A stretch of 64,000 bases of DNA from Paenibacillus_F chitinolyticus_A (GTDB lineage: Bacteria > Bacillota > Bacilli > Paenibacillales > NBRC-103111): assembly GCF_045038035.1 (NCBI RefSeq), contig NZ_CP173427.1, forward strand, positions 2,480,001 to 2,544,000, written 5' to 3'. Each line of letters begins with the position of its first letter. The stretch's first letter is position 1. The position numbers were made by a program, and so were the translations under genes. Positions 42,703-51,819 of the stretch are shown here, piece after piece. The notes beneath the pieces were generated by a model. That model ran no database searches, was not told the origin of the DNA, and saw nothing but the letters and a program-made list of their open reading frames with translations.

Positions 42703-43771
42703 AGAACGCCTAAAAGCATTCAGAGAAGGAACATTGTCCGAAGCGGACGAGCGTGAAATGGAAGAAGAACTCGATAAATTGGATGCGTACAACGCGCTGC
42801 TGGAAGAGGAGACGGGAGGAAATGTTCCCGGAAAACAAAGCGAGGAGATGATTATCGGCAGAAGCAAGTGGAGGTCCAGATGGACTTCCACCCTGATTAC
42901 ACTTGTCGTCCTGCTGCTGATTTTGCCCGTATCGTATATGGGAACACTCGTCTATTATGCGCTTCATCCTTCCTTGAATGCGAACAAATTGATTGAAGTT
43001 CTGGACAAAACCGTCTATGTCACCGAACCGAATATGACCTTGGAAGAGAGGAAGATCGAAACGCAGGTGCATCCGTTGTCGCTGACCGTCGATATGGAGC
43101 TGTGGAAAAAAGTCGGGAACCGGGACATCCGTGCGGGAAAGCAGACGACTTCCTTTATACTCGGAAGGCCGAACGGTTTTCCGAAGGTGGAGTACTTTAC
43201 GGATGCTCCGCCGTCGAAGGTTCCGACGGTAGAGAACCGGATGCTCGTTCATCCCGGGTTTCCGAGCTTGCCGTATTTGACGGGCACGGAATGGCGGCGG
43301 CTTGAAAAGCTGCCGGAAGGGACAGTGGCCGAAGCCTACGTTTCGCTGAACCGCGTTGCCGGCACGGACGAAGCGCTCAAAGCGCTTCGAAGCGGCTCGG
43401 TCGAAGTCGTATGGTACGCGGCAGACACCGGCTTCGAGCAGCGGGGCGTGGACAGCGATGGCCGCGTGATTGGACCGATCGGCTATCCGGCACAGGAGGA
43501 TTGGGACGCGTGGTCGCCTTTTAACGATACGAAAGAAAACGCGGAGCAGTTTATGGATACCCTCGTTTTTCTGAAAAACTATGAAAAGATGGCGGCATTA
43601 TTTTCCGGCGCCCAATCGCTGGAACTGGAGAAGAGAATCCGGTATTTGAAAGACAACGGGATCAAAACGTATGGAGTTGTCGTGACAGGGCCTGTCAAGG
43701 ATTTGGCCGCTCTGCGCAACAACGACCTGGTCCGGGGAATTAAAGTCGGGGAGGTCCGGCTATGGAACTGA
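42680..43771 (+). CDS. Membrane anti-sigma factor (YhdL-like, Sigma_reg domains)
   Basis: 363 residues from ATG 42680; an in-frame GTG at 42668 is too close to GGAG at 42663. The cytoplasmic N-terminus (about 1-60) should bind the sigma factor. One membrane helix follows (about 73-97: TLITLVVLLLILPVSYMGTLVYYALHP). The outer part of about 260 residues fits the sigma-factor-regulator N- and C-terminal domains, with VAEAYVSLNR and YGVVVTGPVKDLAALRN. It overlaps the sigma gene by 23 bases and the next gene by 10, so the three are translated together. Its release would activate the envelope-stress regulon. Confidence 0.85.
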   Translation: MNRQDPFRERLKAFREGTLSEADEREMEEELDKLDAYNALLEEETGGNVPGKQSEEMIIGRSKWRSRWTSTLITLVVLLLILPVSYMGTLVYYALHPSLNANKLIEVLDKTVYVTEPNMTLEERKIETQVHPLSLTVDMELWKKVGNRDIRAGKQTTSFILGRPNGFPKVEYFTDAPPSKVPTVENRMLVHPGFPSLPYLTGTEWRRLEKLPEGTVAEAYVSLNRVAGTDEALKALRSGSVEVVWYAADTGFEQRGVDSDGRVIGPIGYPAQEDWDAWSPFNDTKENAEQFMDTLVFLKNYEKMAALFSGAQSLELEKRIRYLKDNGIKTYGVVVTGPVKDLAALRNNDLVRGIKVGEVRLWN

Positions 43772-44109
43772 CTTCATGGTTTGCCGGTTATAAAAAGAAA
43801 AGGCCCGGCAACGGAAAAAACGGCAGGGCGGGCAGCCCTTTTCTCAAAGAATCGTGGGCGGGGTATATGTCCTGCAGTGTGGCGGTGGTTCAGCTGGCTG
43901 TTATTAATCTCACGTTTCTGTTTAATGTGTGGACGCTGGACGTTCTTGAATTTCTTTTTGCCGCCAGCACGTTAAGCGCGCTAACCGGTCTGTTCCTGCG
44001 GAACCGGAATAAAAAGCTGTGTCTCTGGGCTCTCGCGATCCAACTGGCTTATGTTCTTTTCCTGGCGGTGATATTCGTGACGGGCTGGATGATTAACCCG
44101 AAGCCATGA
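43762..44109 (+). CDS. Small membrane protein (YhdK-like position)
   Basis: 115 residues. A basic N-terminus is followed by about three membrane helices (ESWAGYMSCSVAVVQLAVINLTFLF; LDVLEFLFAASTLSALTGLFL; LCLWALAIQLAYVLFLAVIFV). It overlaps the end of the anti-sigma gene by ten bases. In B. subtilis the protein in this place, YhdK, helps YhdL hold SigM inactive. No motif defines the family, so the role is inferred from size, topology and gene order. Confidence 0.75.
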   Translation: MELTSWFAGYKKKRPGNGKNGRAGSPFLKESWAGYMSCSVAVVQLAVINLTFLFNVWTLDVLEFLFAASTLSALTGLFLRNRNKKLCLWALAIQLAYVLFLAVIFVTGWMINPKP

Positions 44110-44183
44110 TCGGCAGCGGAACCGGGAGACGCGAGACGCGAGCTAAGGCGCCCCGCTGAACGATCAGCGAGAGCCGCTGTGAA

Positions 44184-44209
44184 GAGCCTCCGTATCGGAG
44201 GCTTTTTTT
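44184..44209 (+). terminator. Terminator of the sigma operon
   Basis: AGCCTCCG (44185-44192) pairs with CGGAGGCT (44196-44203) with a three-base loop, then seven T. Confidence 0.88.
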
Positions 44210-44282
44210 GTTTGTAAGAACCAAAGTGCTGAGGCGCTAAATATCCGGTTCGGGAGGGTGGCCGATGCCCTAAGTAAACGAT

Positions 44283-44312
44283 TGTATATAAATGTAAAAA
44301 GGTATCTCTTTT
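44283..44312 (+). promoter_or_regulatory. 30-bp upstream element shared with the DUF4855 gene
   Basis: TGTATATAAA at the left and TATCTCTTTT at the right, with GT and AAG conserved between, match 420-449 at 25 of 30 positions. It lies about 100 bases before the small ORF and about 205 before the GH20 gene. It may be the core of a shared promoter. Confidence 0.5.
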
Positions 44313-44386
44313 TAACAGGGAAGGGGGGCTTTTAGTATTAAGAGTGGAAGGGTCTATTCATTCAATCATACATCGGAGGGGGGGGA

Positions 44387-44506
44387 ATGAAGAAACCGGA
44401 AAGCAGCCGAAAAGCAATAGGAAAGCAACAACGGAAGCCGGACCCGACCTATGTCTCTTATGCGCAGGACCGGAAAAACGATCTCAAGTCCTTCACAAAG
44501 AAATGA
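44387..44506 (+). CDS. 39-residue small ORF before the GH20 gene
   Basis: ATG 44387 follows a strong GGAGGGGGGGG sequence. The 39 codons end in TGA at 44504-44506, ten bases before the GH20 start. The peptide starts MKKPESSRKAIGKQQRK and ends KSFTKK; it is very basic, without a membrane helix. I do not recognise it. Spacing suggests co-translation with the large downstream gene or a role as a leader peptide. The strong ribosome site is the main reason to believe it. Confidence 0.5.
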   Translation: MKKPESSRKAIGKQQRKPDPTYVSYAQDRKNDLKSFTKK

Positions 44507-44516
44507 GGATGAGTAA

Positions 44517-47500
44517 ATGAAAACAAATCAAGGAATGAAAGCGAAACTTTCCTTCATGCTGACCTTTGTACTTGTATTCTCGATCGTTTTAAGCGCGGGC
44601 CGGCCCGCTGTGTATGCGGCTCCAAACCCGCTCGGGTTAGGAGCGGACGTGCAAACGGGAAAGGCACCGACAGACACTCCAGTTGCGGAAGAAACGTACG
44701 GCGGATCGGCTGAACGGCCGGTTCCGGACGTACGTCCCGGACCCGTGCCTCTGACCGCGCCGGCCGGCGGCACCGAAAATTTTGCCTTGAAGAAACCCGT
44801 CAAAGTTTCGGGCAATGAAGTGGATTACGGCTTGTATCCCGAGATGGCCGTGGACGGGGACATGGGGACCCGGTGGTCGTCCGCCAAAACGGACGATCAG
44901 TGGTTCGAGGTGGATCTTGGCGGGAAAAAGGAGATCGGCCAAGTGGTGATCCACTGGCAGACGCCCGCCAAATCGTACCGTGTGCTCACTTCCGTATACG
45001 GAGACGTATGGGAGAACATCCGGGAGAATGACGGCCTGATCCAATGCGAAGGCGGCAAAGAAGTGCTGAATTTCCCGTCCCGTGAAGCGAGATACGTCAA
45101 GTTCCAGGGCGTGGAGCGGGCCCCGGCGAGCGACGGCATCTTGTACGGGTATTCTTTTTACGAATTCGAGGTGTATAAAGAGGATCCGATCGCCAAAATT
45201 ATCGGTGGCATTCAAAAGCTCGACCCGGTCGCGAAGGGGCAGACCTCTTTAAACCTGCCTGCCGTGCCGCCCGGTTATAAAATATCCGTGTACGGCAGCG
45301 ACGCTCTGCCGGTCATCGACAAAGAAGGAACCGTTCACCCGCCGCTGTCGGACCGGACCGTCCAGCTCCTTCTGCAGGTGGAAAGCGAATCCGATCCTTC
45401 GCGGAAAGGAGTAACCGGCAACATCGGCGTGCATGTTCCCGGGTTGTACACACGGACACCGGATCTCAATCCCGAACCGAAAGTGATTCCTTCGCTGCGC
45501 GAATGGGCCGGAGGAACGGGCCGTTACGCCCTGTCGGCCTCCTCCAGAATCGTAATAAGCGAGCCGACCTTGCGGGAAACGGCCGAGATCGTCCGGACCG
45601 ACTTGAAAGAGATGACCGGCCTGAATCCGGAAATCGTTCAAGGCAAAGCGTCCGCCGGTGACGTGTACATGGTCCTGGACCCGGCTATGAAGCATCTGGG
45701 CGCCGGAGGCTATCTGCTGGATGTGAAGGAGTCCGTTACGATTACAGCTCCGGAAACGAAAGGCGTCTTCTGGGCAACCCGATCGGTTCTGCAGATTCTG
45801 AAACAAGACCCCGAGCGCCGTCATCTTCCGGCCGGAACGGCGCGCGACTACCCCAAGTACGAGACGAGGGGGCTGATGATCGATGTCGCCCGGAAGTTTT
45901 ACACGATTGATTTTTTGCGGAATTACGTGAAATTGCTGGCCTGGTACAAGATGACGGACCTGCAGATTCATCTGAACGATGACGTCGGGACTCCGTTTAA
46001 GAACGGGCAGCGGGCCGCCTTCCGTCTGGAAAGCGAGCGTTATCCCGGCCTTGCCAGCACGGACGGTCATTACACGAAGGAAGAGTTCCGTGAGCTGCAG
46101 CGTCTTGGAAGCGATTACAGGATTAATATCATCCCTGAAATCGATACGCCGGGCCATTCGCGTATTTTCACGACCTACGATCCTTCACTGGGCACGGACC
46201 ACACTCTTGACATTACGAAGCCCGCAACCGTGGATTTTGTCAAAAGTCTTTTCGACGAATACATCGACGGCTACAACAACGGGGAACCGACGTTTCTCGG
46301 GCCGGATGTTCATATCGGAACGGACGAATATGGGGGGCCTTCTAAAGAGGTTTTCCGCGGCTACATGGATACGCTGATCAAGCACATCAACAGCAAAGGC
46401 AAGCATCCGTATCTGTGGGGCGGCCTCAATGAATATGCGGGGGTGACTCCCATCAGCAGCGAGGCCACCATGGACATTTGGTATGAGCCGTACGGAGGGC
46501 CGAAACAAGCGATGGATTTGGGCTATGACATCGTCAATTCCGATACCAACTATATGTATCTGGTTCCTCGGTTGTACCGCGATTATTTGAATACTCCGTT
46601 TCTTTACCGGCAGTGGGAGCCGGTGAAATGGCCGGGCGTTACGCTGCCTTACGGGCTTCCGCGGCTTAAAGGCGGCATGTTCGCCATCTGGAACGATATT
46701 TCGTACGAAACCGGCGTTTCGATGGACGATTCTCACGTCCGGATGCTGCCCGCAATGCAGGTGCTTTCTGAGAAAATGTGGCAGGGAGCGCGAGAAGACA
46801 GCGATTACGACGCGTTTATGGCAACGGCGGCCGGAATCGGCGAAGCGCCGGGCGTGAACCGCCTGCACCGGGTCAACACAGATCGGCCTGACGGCCTGGT
46901 GATCCGGTATCCGTTCGATGGGAATGCGGAAGACACTTCCGGAAACAAGCTTCACGGAAAAGGCGAGAATATCGCTTTTACCGAAGGAAAATACGGCAAG
47001 GCGGCCCAATTCCGGGGCGGAAAAAGTTACGTCGAGACTCCGATTGACACGATGGGCTTCGGCTGGACGGTTTCCATGTGGATCAAGCCCGAACGGGATA
47101 ACCCGGACGATGCCGTACTGATGGAGTCGCCTATGGGGAAAATCAAGTTGAAACAAGGAAAAACGGGCAAATTGGGCTTTTCCAAAGAGGAGTACGACAG
47201 CGTATTCAACTACGAGGTGCCGGCTGACAAATGGACGCATCTTTACTTGACGGGGGATGCGATGGGTGTGTCGCTTTATGTGAACGGCAATGAATACGCC
47301 GAAAAACTCGGTCTGCCGGTCAGACGCATTCAGACGCTGATGCTGCCGGTTCAGAGAATCGGAAGCGAAACGAACGCCTTTAGAGGCGCGATCGACAATG
47401 TGCACATTTACAACGAGTTTCTTCCTTTGCTGGACGTCAACAATCTGGCTCTTCACCAAAAAGCGGAGTCTTCTCCCCTCGAAGCTCCCGAGCATACGCC

Positions 47501-49067
47501 GGGCAATACGATCGACGGCAATTTGTTCACCCGGTGGTCCAGCGCGTACGATGACGCTTCCTGGATGATCGTCGATCTCGGACAGTCTCAGACGATCAAC
47601 AAAATCCAGATCGGATGGGAGACGGCGGCGGAGAAGTTCAAGCTTCTCGTATCCGAAGATAAGCAGACATGGACCAATGTCAAAGGGGGCGACACGATCC
47701 TGTCTTCCGCCGGGAAGCTGGACACCATCGACTTTCAGCCTGTAAAGGCGAGGTACGTCAAATTCCAGGGAGTCGAGAGAAAACCGGTAGACGGCACCAA
47801 ATACGGGTACTCGATCTACGAGTTCGAAGTATACGGCGACGACAAAATGGCGCCGTACCAGGATTTGATCGCCGAAGCCGGCAAACTGCTGTCCACCGGA
47901 AAAGGCAGCCCGGATATACGCCGCCAGATGGAGAATCTGCTGCTGGAGTATCCGGTCCGTTTTGAAACGGTCATAGACTCGCTCCGCGATTTAAACGCCC
48001 GTTTAAAAGAGTCCATCAACCATCCGGGATCGGACCCCGATCCGGGGAGCCCGGGTGACGGAAGCGGCGGGACGGGTACAGGCGGCGGCTCAGGCGGCGC
48101 AGGCGGTACACAGCCTGACAGTGAGACCGGCTTGCTCACGCTGAAGCCGGGCGAAGGGGGAACAACTCGTCTTGGAAGCGAGATCAGTATCGAGATTCCT
48201 GCCGGAGCCTCGAAGGAAACCGTCACGTTCGGCATCCGAAAAATCTCGGAACCTTCCGGTCTTATTGGCGGGGGACAGGAGAGAGTCAGTCCAGTCTTTG
48301 AAGTGACGCGAAGCGCCGGCACGAGCTTGACAAAGCCGATTAAGTTAACACTGGCTTACGAAGCGGGGAAGGCGGGCGCGGGCCGTCAAGCCGCCGTCTT
48401 CACCTATGATCTCGTCCGGAAAGAGTGGACCCGGCTCGGAGGCGCAGCCGCGGGCGGCAAAATCAGCGTGGAGGCGGCCGACACGGGGATATTCGCCGTC
48501 TTTGCCTTGAAGGAGGACGGCGCGAATCCGCCTCCGCTTTTCCGGGACACCGCCGGACACTGGGCGGAGGAAGCGGTCTCCCGAGCGGCCGCGGAGGGGA
48601 TTGCCGACGGGTATCCCGACGGCACGTTCCGGCCGGACGCCAGGGTGACGCGGGCCGAGTTCACGGTGCTGCTGGCAAGAGCGCTGCGCCTTGAAGGCAC
48701 CGCGGCGCTGCCCGGCTTTGCGGACGCGGCCGATATCGGCGCCTGGGCCGGGACGGCGGCGGCTCAAGCCGTCGAAGCCGGAATCGTCGACGGCTACGAG
48801 GACGGCACGTTCCGGCCCGGGGCGGACATCACCCGCGCGGAGATGGCGGTCATGGCCGCCCGGGCGCTGAAGTTGGCGGCGGAGCCGACGGTGCAGACCG
48901 GTTTTGCCGACGACGGCGACATTCCGGTCTGGGCACGCGGGTATATCGGCGCAGCGGCCGGTCTGGGACTTGTCGCGGGACGCGACGGCGGCATATTCGC
49001 GCCGGGTGATCCGGCTTCGCGTGCGGAAGCCGTAACGCTGCTGCTGCGGGCCGCCGGCCGGAAATGA
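44517..49067 (+). CDS. Giant S-layer-anchored GH20 beta-N-acetylhexosaminidase
   Basis: 1516 residues. A signal peptide (1-31) is followed by a discoidin module (about 85-225), an Ig-like part, a GH20b domain (about 310-440) and the GH20 catalytic barrel (about 445-780). The barrel has IHLNDD, EIDTPGHS and HIGTDEYGG; Asp603-Glu604 are the stabilising and acid/base residues of substrate-assisted catalysis. A LamG/concanavalin domain (about 800-965), a second discoidin module (about 970-1110), a Gly-rich linker, a ZU5-like beta domain (about 1190-1320) and three S-layer-homology domains (about 1335-1516: FRDTAGHWAEEAV, FADAADIGAWAG, FADDGDIPVWARG) follow. It should cleave terminal N-acetylhexosamines while tethered to the cell wall. 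The shared upstream element links it to the DUF4855 gene. Confidence 0.93.
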   Translation: MKTNQGMKAKLSFMLTFVLVFSIVLSAGRPAVYAAPNPLGLGADVQTGKAPTDTPVAEETYGGSAERPVPDVRPGPVPLTAPAGGTENFALKKPVKVSGNEVDYGLYPEMAVDGDMGTRWSSAKTDDQWFEVDLGGKKEIGQVVIHWQTPAKSYRVLTSVYGDVWENIRENDGLIQCEGGKEVLNFPSREARYVKFQGVERAPASDGILYGYSFYEFEVYKEDPIAKIIGGIQKLDPVAKGQTSLNLPAVPPGYKISVYGSDALPVIDKEGTVHPPLSDRTVQLLLQVESESDPSRKGVTGNIGVHVPGLYTRTPDLNPEPKVIPSLREWAGGTGRYALSASSRIVISEPTLRETAEIVRTDLKEMTGLNPEIVQGKASAGDVYMVLDPAMKHLGAGGYLLDVKESVTITAPETKGVFWATRSVLQILKQDPERRHLPAGTARDYPKYETRGLMIDVARKFYTIDFLRNYVKLLAWYKMTDLQIHLNDDVGTPFKNGQRAAFRLESERYPGLASTDGHYTKEEFRELQRLGSDYRINIIPEIDTPGHSRIFTTYDPSLGTDHTLDITKPATVDFVKSLFDEYIDGYNNGEPTFLGPDVHIGTDEYGGPSKEVFRGYMDTLIKHINSKGKHPYLWGGLNEYAGVTPISSEATMDIWYEPYGGPKQAMDLGYDIVNSDTNYMYLVPRLYRDYLNTPFLYRQWEPVKWPGVTLPYGLPRLKGGMFAIWNDISYETGVSMDDSHVRMLPAMQVLSEKMWQGAREDSDYDAFMATAAGIGEAPGVNRLHRVNTDRPDGLVIRYPFDGNAEDTSGNKLHGKGENIAFTEGKYGKAAQFRGGKSYVETPIDTMGFGWTVSMWIKPERDNPDDAVLMESPMGKIKLKQGKTGKLGFSKEEYDSVFNYEVPADKWTHLYLTGDAMGVSLYVNGNEYAEKLGLPVRRIQTLMLPVQRIGSETNAFRGAIDNVHIYNEFLPLLDVNNLALHQKAESSPLEAPEHTPGNTIDGNLFTRWSSAYDDASWMIVDLGQSQTINKIQIGWETAAEKFKLLVSEDKQTWTNVKGGDTILSSAGKLDTIDFQPVKARYVKFQGVERKPVDGTKYGYSIYEFEVYGDDKMAPYQDLIAEAGKLLSTGKGSPDIRRQMENLLLEYPVRFETVIDSLRDLNARLKESINHPGSDPDPGSPGDGSGGTGTGGGSGGAGGTQPDSETGLLTLKPGEGGTTRLGSEISIEIPAGASKETVTFGIRKISEPSGLIGGGQERVSPVFEVTRSAGTSLTKPIKLTLAYEAGKAGAGRQAAVFTYDLVRKEWTRLGGAAAGGKISVEAADTGIFAVFALKEDGANPPPLFRDTAGHWAEEAVSRAAAEGIADGYPDGTFRPDARVTRAEFTVLLARALRLEGTAALPGFADAADIGAWAGTAAAQAVEAGIVDGYEDGTFRPGADITRAEMAVMAARALKLAAEPTVQTGFADDGDIPVWARGYIGAAAGLGLVAGRDGGIFAPGDPASRAEAVTLLLRAAGRK

Positions 49068-49184
49068 ACAGCCGGCCGCGGTGTGAAGACCGAGGTGCCA
49101 AGCCCGCTTTATACTTGCCTGCGCCTTTGAAAAAAGGACGGAAGGTGGTATACTTTTGAGAAAAATCAAGCGGGGGTACATCGT

Positions 49185-49589
49185 ATGACAGCAGCAAGCA
49201 TTGATAAAATCGCGTGGATCTATGTGGAAAACGGCCGCATTCTTAGCGCCCGTTCCAAAGGAAAAGATACGTATTACATTCCCGGCGGCAAACGGGACCC
49301 CGGCGAAACCGACACGGATACGCTTGTGCGTGAAGTGGAGGAAGAGGTTTCCGTCCGAATCAAACCCGAAACCGTGACGCATTTCGGGACATTCGAGGCC
49401 CAGGCTCACGGAAAAGAAGAAGGAGTTCTCGTGCGGATGGCTTGTTACCAAGCGGACTTCGAGGGCGATCTAAGCCCGGCTTCCGAAATCGAAGAGCTGG
49501 TCTGGCTAGCTTACGGCGACCGGGAACATGTCTCTCCTGTCAGCCGGCTCATTTTCGACCGGCTTCACGAATTAAAGCTGCTTTTGTAG
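49185..49589 (+). CDS. NUDIX hydrolase
   Basis: 134 residues. The Nudix box is GKRDPGETDTDTLVREVEEEVSV, which fits G-x5-E-x7-R-E-U-x-E-E but has Ser in place of the last Gly. The catalytic Glu residues are kept. The YYIPGGKRDPGE and GTFEAQAHGKEEGVLVRMACYQADF context is close to the small NUDIX proteins of Paenibacillus annotated as nucleotide hydrolases. The substrate is unknown. It is a single gene with a terminator downstream. The ribosome site (GCGGGGG) is weak. Confidence 0.88.
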   Translation: MTAASIDKIAWIYVENGRILSARSKGKDTYYIPGGKRDPGETDTDTLVREVEEEVSVRIKPETVTHFGTFEAQAHGKEEGVLVRMACYQADFEGDLSPASEIEELVWLAYGDREHVSPVSRLIFDRLHELKLLL

Positions 49590-49680
49590 CCGGTAAAGCC
49601 GATAAAGTCGGTAAGTTCGGTAGGCGGCATCGGGCACATAAGAATTGTTGTATTCGTAGTTTACGTTTGAGACTGAATTT

Positions 49681-49720
49681 AAAACCAGTAGCGGCAAAAA
49701 ATAGCCGCTGCTGGTTTTTT
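49681..49720 (+). terminator. Terminator after the NUDIX gene
   Basis: AACCAGTAGCGGC pairs with GCCGCTGCTGGTT around an eight-base loop, then six T (one mismatch in the stem). The stretch 49721-49917 has no supported gene. Confidence 0.85.
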
Positions 49721-49917
49721 CATTCCAGGATAAAGTTCAACGATTTCTTAGACGGTGATTTGAAAGGGAAACATGGCGCAGCCGAAATGGTTTACTCGGC
49801 ATACCGGGGGTCACGGATCAAGGCCGCGGGCCGGACCCTAATACCCGGTTCACTCCATCCGTGAAGGTAAGCAGGCCGTAAAAAGCGGATTTTACCGGGA
49901 AATGACTCCATACACAA

Positions 49918-49966
49918 GTAACCCGCAGGAGGGGCACTTTTTTAAAGTGTCCATCTTACGGGTTAC
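49918..49966. other. Long hairpin downstream of the anti-sigma gene
   Basis: GTAACCCG (49918-49925) pairs with CGGGTTAC (49959-49966). Inside, GGGCACTT and AAAGTGTCC form a second stem around TTTT. There is no T-run on the outside of either arm, so a classical terminator is doubtful. It lies 47 bases after the stop codon of the minus-strand anti-sigma gene and could be its 3' end or a small RNA. Confidence 0.5.
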
Positions 49967-50012
49967 CGCTCAGAGTTGAGGTTAGTGCTGTAATCTCATC
50001 CGCTTTGATTCG

Positions 50013-51068
50013 TTATTTCTTCGAGGATGTTTCATTTTTGTGCTCAATCACTTGCAGCACTTTGGGTTCAATAGCTTTTAACATTTGTTCCATTGAGCGA
50101 TTGCCTTGAGGAACGTCGCCAATCTTTTCGCTTTGAATTTGGGCATCAATCTGTGTTTTTGCAATGACGTCAATCACTTGTTGTTTAGAGACCTGTTTAG
50201 ATGCGGCCACTTCCACAACAGATTTGCCTTTTGCCAATTCTTCTTTCAATTCGGCCGGGCTGATTTTTAGTAAGGAAAACAGTTTGGCATCATTTAAAAA
50301 GGCGTCGGCAAAATAATCAGGCTTGCCATCTCTTGAGAAGAAGCCTTCTACTTGAACGGTTGAAGGTGTGGTCTCACCTCCGATAAGAGAAACGTTGATC
50401 GTATTGCCCTGAACAAATACTTGGTAGAATGGTGTTTTGGATCCCTTTAGGCTGTAATTCAGCATAAACGTTTTTTGATCCGGGTTCTCCATTTGCTCCA
50501 TAGCAAACTGGTACTCTTTGACGTTGCCGTACAGTTTATCAATCAGGTAATCGGTCTTCGACTTGATTTCCTGATCGGTTAAAGCAGAGAGCGGCTTCTC
50601 CTTAGGCTCCCAATTCTCTTGAATCACGTGTTCAATCGCACCCGTAACGGCGTTGGTATGAAGGGTAATCTTTTTGCCGCTTCCTCCTTTTTCCTGCAGG
50701 GTGATGCTTGTTTGGACATCTTGAACGCTGCTTGCGTCGATAATCTCAAACGATTTTGTTTCGGGAAATGCGTGATAAAGCTTCTCAAGCGCTGCTTTGC
50801 CAATCTCATCCACCTTGACTTGTTCGGCAGTCATTGGTGTCCTTGTTAGCATTTCAATCAAAGTAGGGGCCGCATATGCCGCGGTTGGAATCAGAATCGC
50901 AGCAGCAACTATTCCGCCGATTAATCGTTTTTTCATGGTTGTTTCGCTCCTTTTTCGTTGCAAATAGTGAGAATAGGATTGTTCGATTCGTCTGGTAATT
51001 GCCGGAGGGCACTCCATCGTTTCCGCTTCTTCGTGCAGATGTTCACGGATTTTGCGTTCAATAGTCAT
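50013..51068 (-). CDS. Membrane anti-sigma-type protein partnered with the adjacent ECF sigma factor
   Basis: 351 residues starting MTIERKIREHLHEEAETMECPPAITRRIEQSYSHYL; the frame is open upstream inside the sigma gene, but the overlap ATG is preferred. The N-terminal 45 residues are cytoplasmic. A helix of about 20 residues follows (LIGGIVAAAILIPTAAYAAP), then an outer domain with no family I can name; it holds repeated beta-rich segments (GAIEHVIQENWEPKEKP, FMLNYSLKGSKTPFYQVFVQGNTINVSL). The start codon lies 11 bases inside the end of the sigma gene, which is typical of an anti-sigma partner. This role comes from position and topology. Confidence 0.75.
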   Translation of the reverse strand: MTIERKIREHLHEEAETMECPPAITRRIEQSYSHYLQRKRSETTMKKRLIGGIVAAAILIPTAAYAAPTLIEMLTRTPMTAEQVKVDEIGKAALEKLYHAFPETKSFEIIDASSVQDVQTSITLQEKGGSGKKITLHTNAVTGAIEHVIQENWEPKEKPLSALTDQEIKSKTDYLIDKLYGNVKEYQFAMEQMENPDQKTFMLNYSLKGSKTPFYQVFVQGNTINVSLIGGETTPSTVQVEGFFSRDGKPDYFADAFLNDAKLFSLLKISPAELKEELAKGKSVVEVAASKQVSKQQVIDVIAKTQIDAQIQSEKIGDVPQGNRSMEQMLKAIEPKVLQVIEHKNETSSKK

Positions 51069-51633
51069 TGATCTTTTCCATCCTTTCCGGGGGGAGATTC
51101 CATATGTTTTTTCGAAGCGCCTGGAGACCGGCGTGATATCTGGACTTGACTGTACCCAGCGGGATATCGAGCAATGTCGCGATTTCCTCCAGCGTATAGT
51201 CATGATAAAAGCGGAGGACAATCACCGTTCGCTGTTTGTCGGTCAGTTTTTGGATGGCCTGTGATATCATTTGGTTCGTCCCGTCCATCAACACCTCAGG
51301 TTGATCCCAATGAGACTCTTCCCTGGAGAAGGCGCGAATGCGTTCAAAAATCCGGAATCTCCGCCAGCTCTTGACCCGAAATCTCTGCACTTGACGGATG
51401 ACTAAGCCGTGCAGCCAAAAGCGGAAAGGCCGGTTCGGATCGTAGCTGGCAAGTGAGGTCCACATTTGCATATAGATCTCATTCATCACATCTTCCCGAT
51501 CCTGTCGGTGATCCACCAGAAAGGAGACGGTCCGGTAGACGTCCTGATAGGTGGCGTCATACAACGCGTGAAACGCCTGACCATCACCATCTTTCATTTT
51601 TGTGAGCAATTGGTACATAGAATCACTTTGCAT
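51058..51633 (-). CDS. ECF sigma factor
   Basis: 191 residues; AGGAGGG stands eight bases before the ATG. Region 2 covers about 15-85 (DATYQDVYRTVSFLVDHRQDREDVMNEIYMQMWTSLASYDPNRPFRFWLHGLVIRQVQRFR). Region 4 covers about 125-180 (LTDKQRTVIVLRFYHDYTLEEIATLLDIPLGTVKSRYHAGLQALRK). It lies upstream of the membrane anti-sigma gene with an 11-base overlap. The trigger and regulon are unknown. It is distinct from the SigM-like factor at 42175. Confidence 0.9.
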   Translation of the reverse strand: MQSDSMYQLLTKMKDGDGQAFHALYDATYQDVYRTVSFLVDHRQDREDVMNEIYMQMWTSLASYDPNRPFRFWLHGLVIRQVQRFRVKSWRRFRIFERIRAFSREESHWDQPEVLMDGTNQMISQAIQKLTDKQRTVIVLRFYHDYTLEEIATLLDIPLGTVKSRYHAGLQALRKNIWNLPPERMEKINDY

Positions 51634-51819
51634 TCAGAAGGCCCTCCTGAGTAAGCAGCTTACACCCTATATTGTCTCTCTATCGAAAAAAGGTTCGGTT
51701 CTTTAATTCTTTTTTGCGGAAGGCTGAGTATCGGCGGACTTAGATCAGGTAGACAACCGGGAATGTAGCTTCCCGCATGACGGCCGCTGCGATCTTTACG
51801 TCCCTTGCGGGAATAATAC

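Noticed and set aside
46185..47495. 436-codon minus-strand ORF
   Set aside because: Antisense to the GH20 catalytic domain, whose reading frame is fully supported by motifs.
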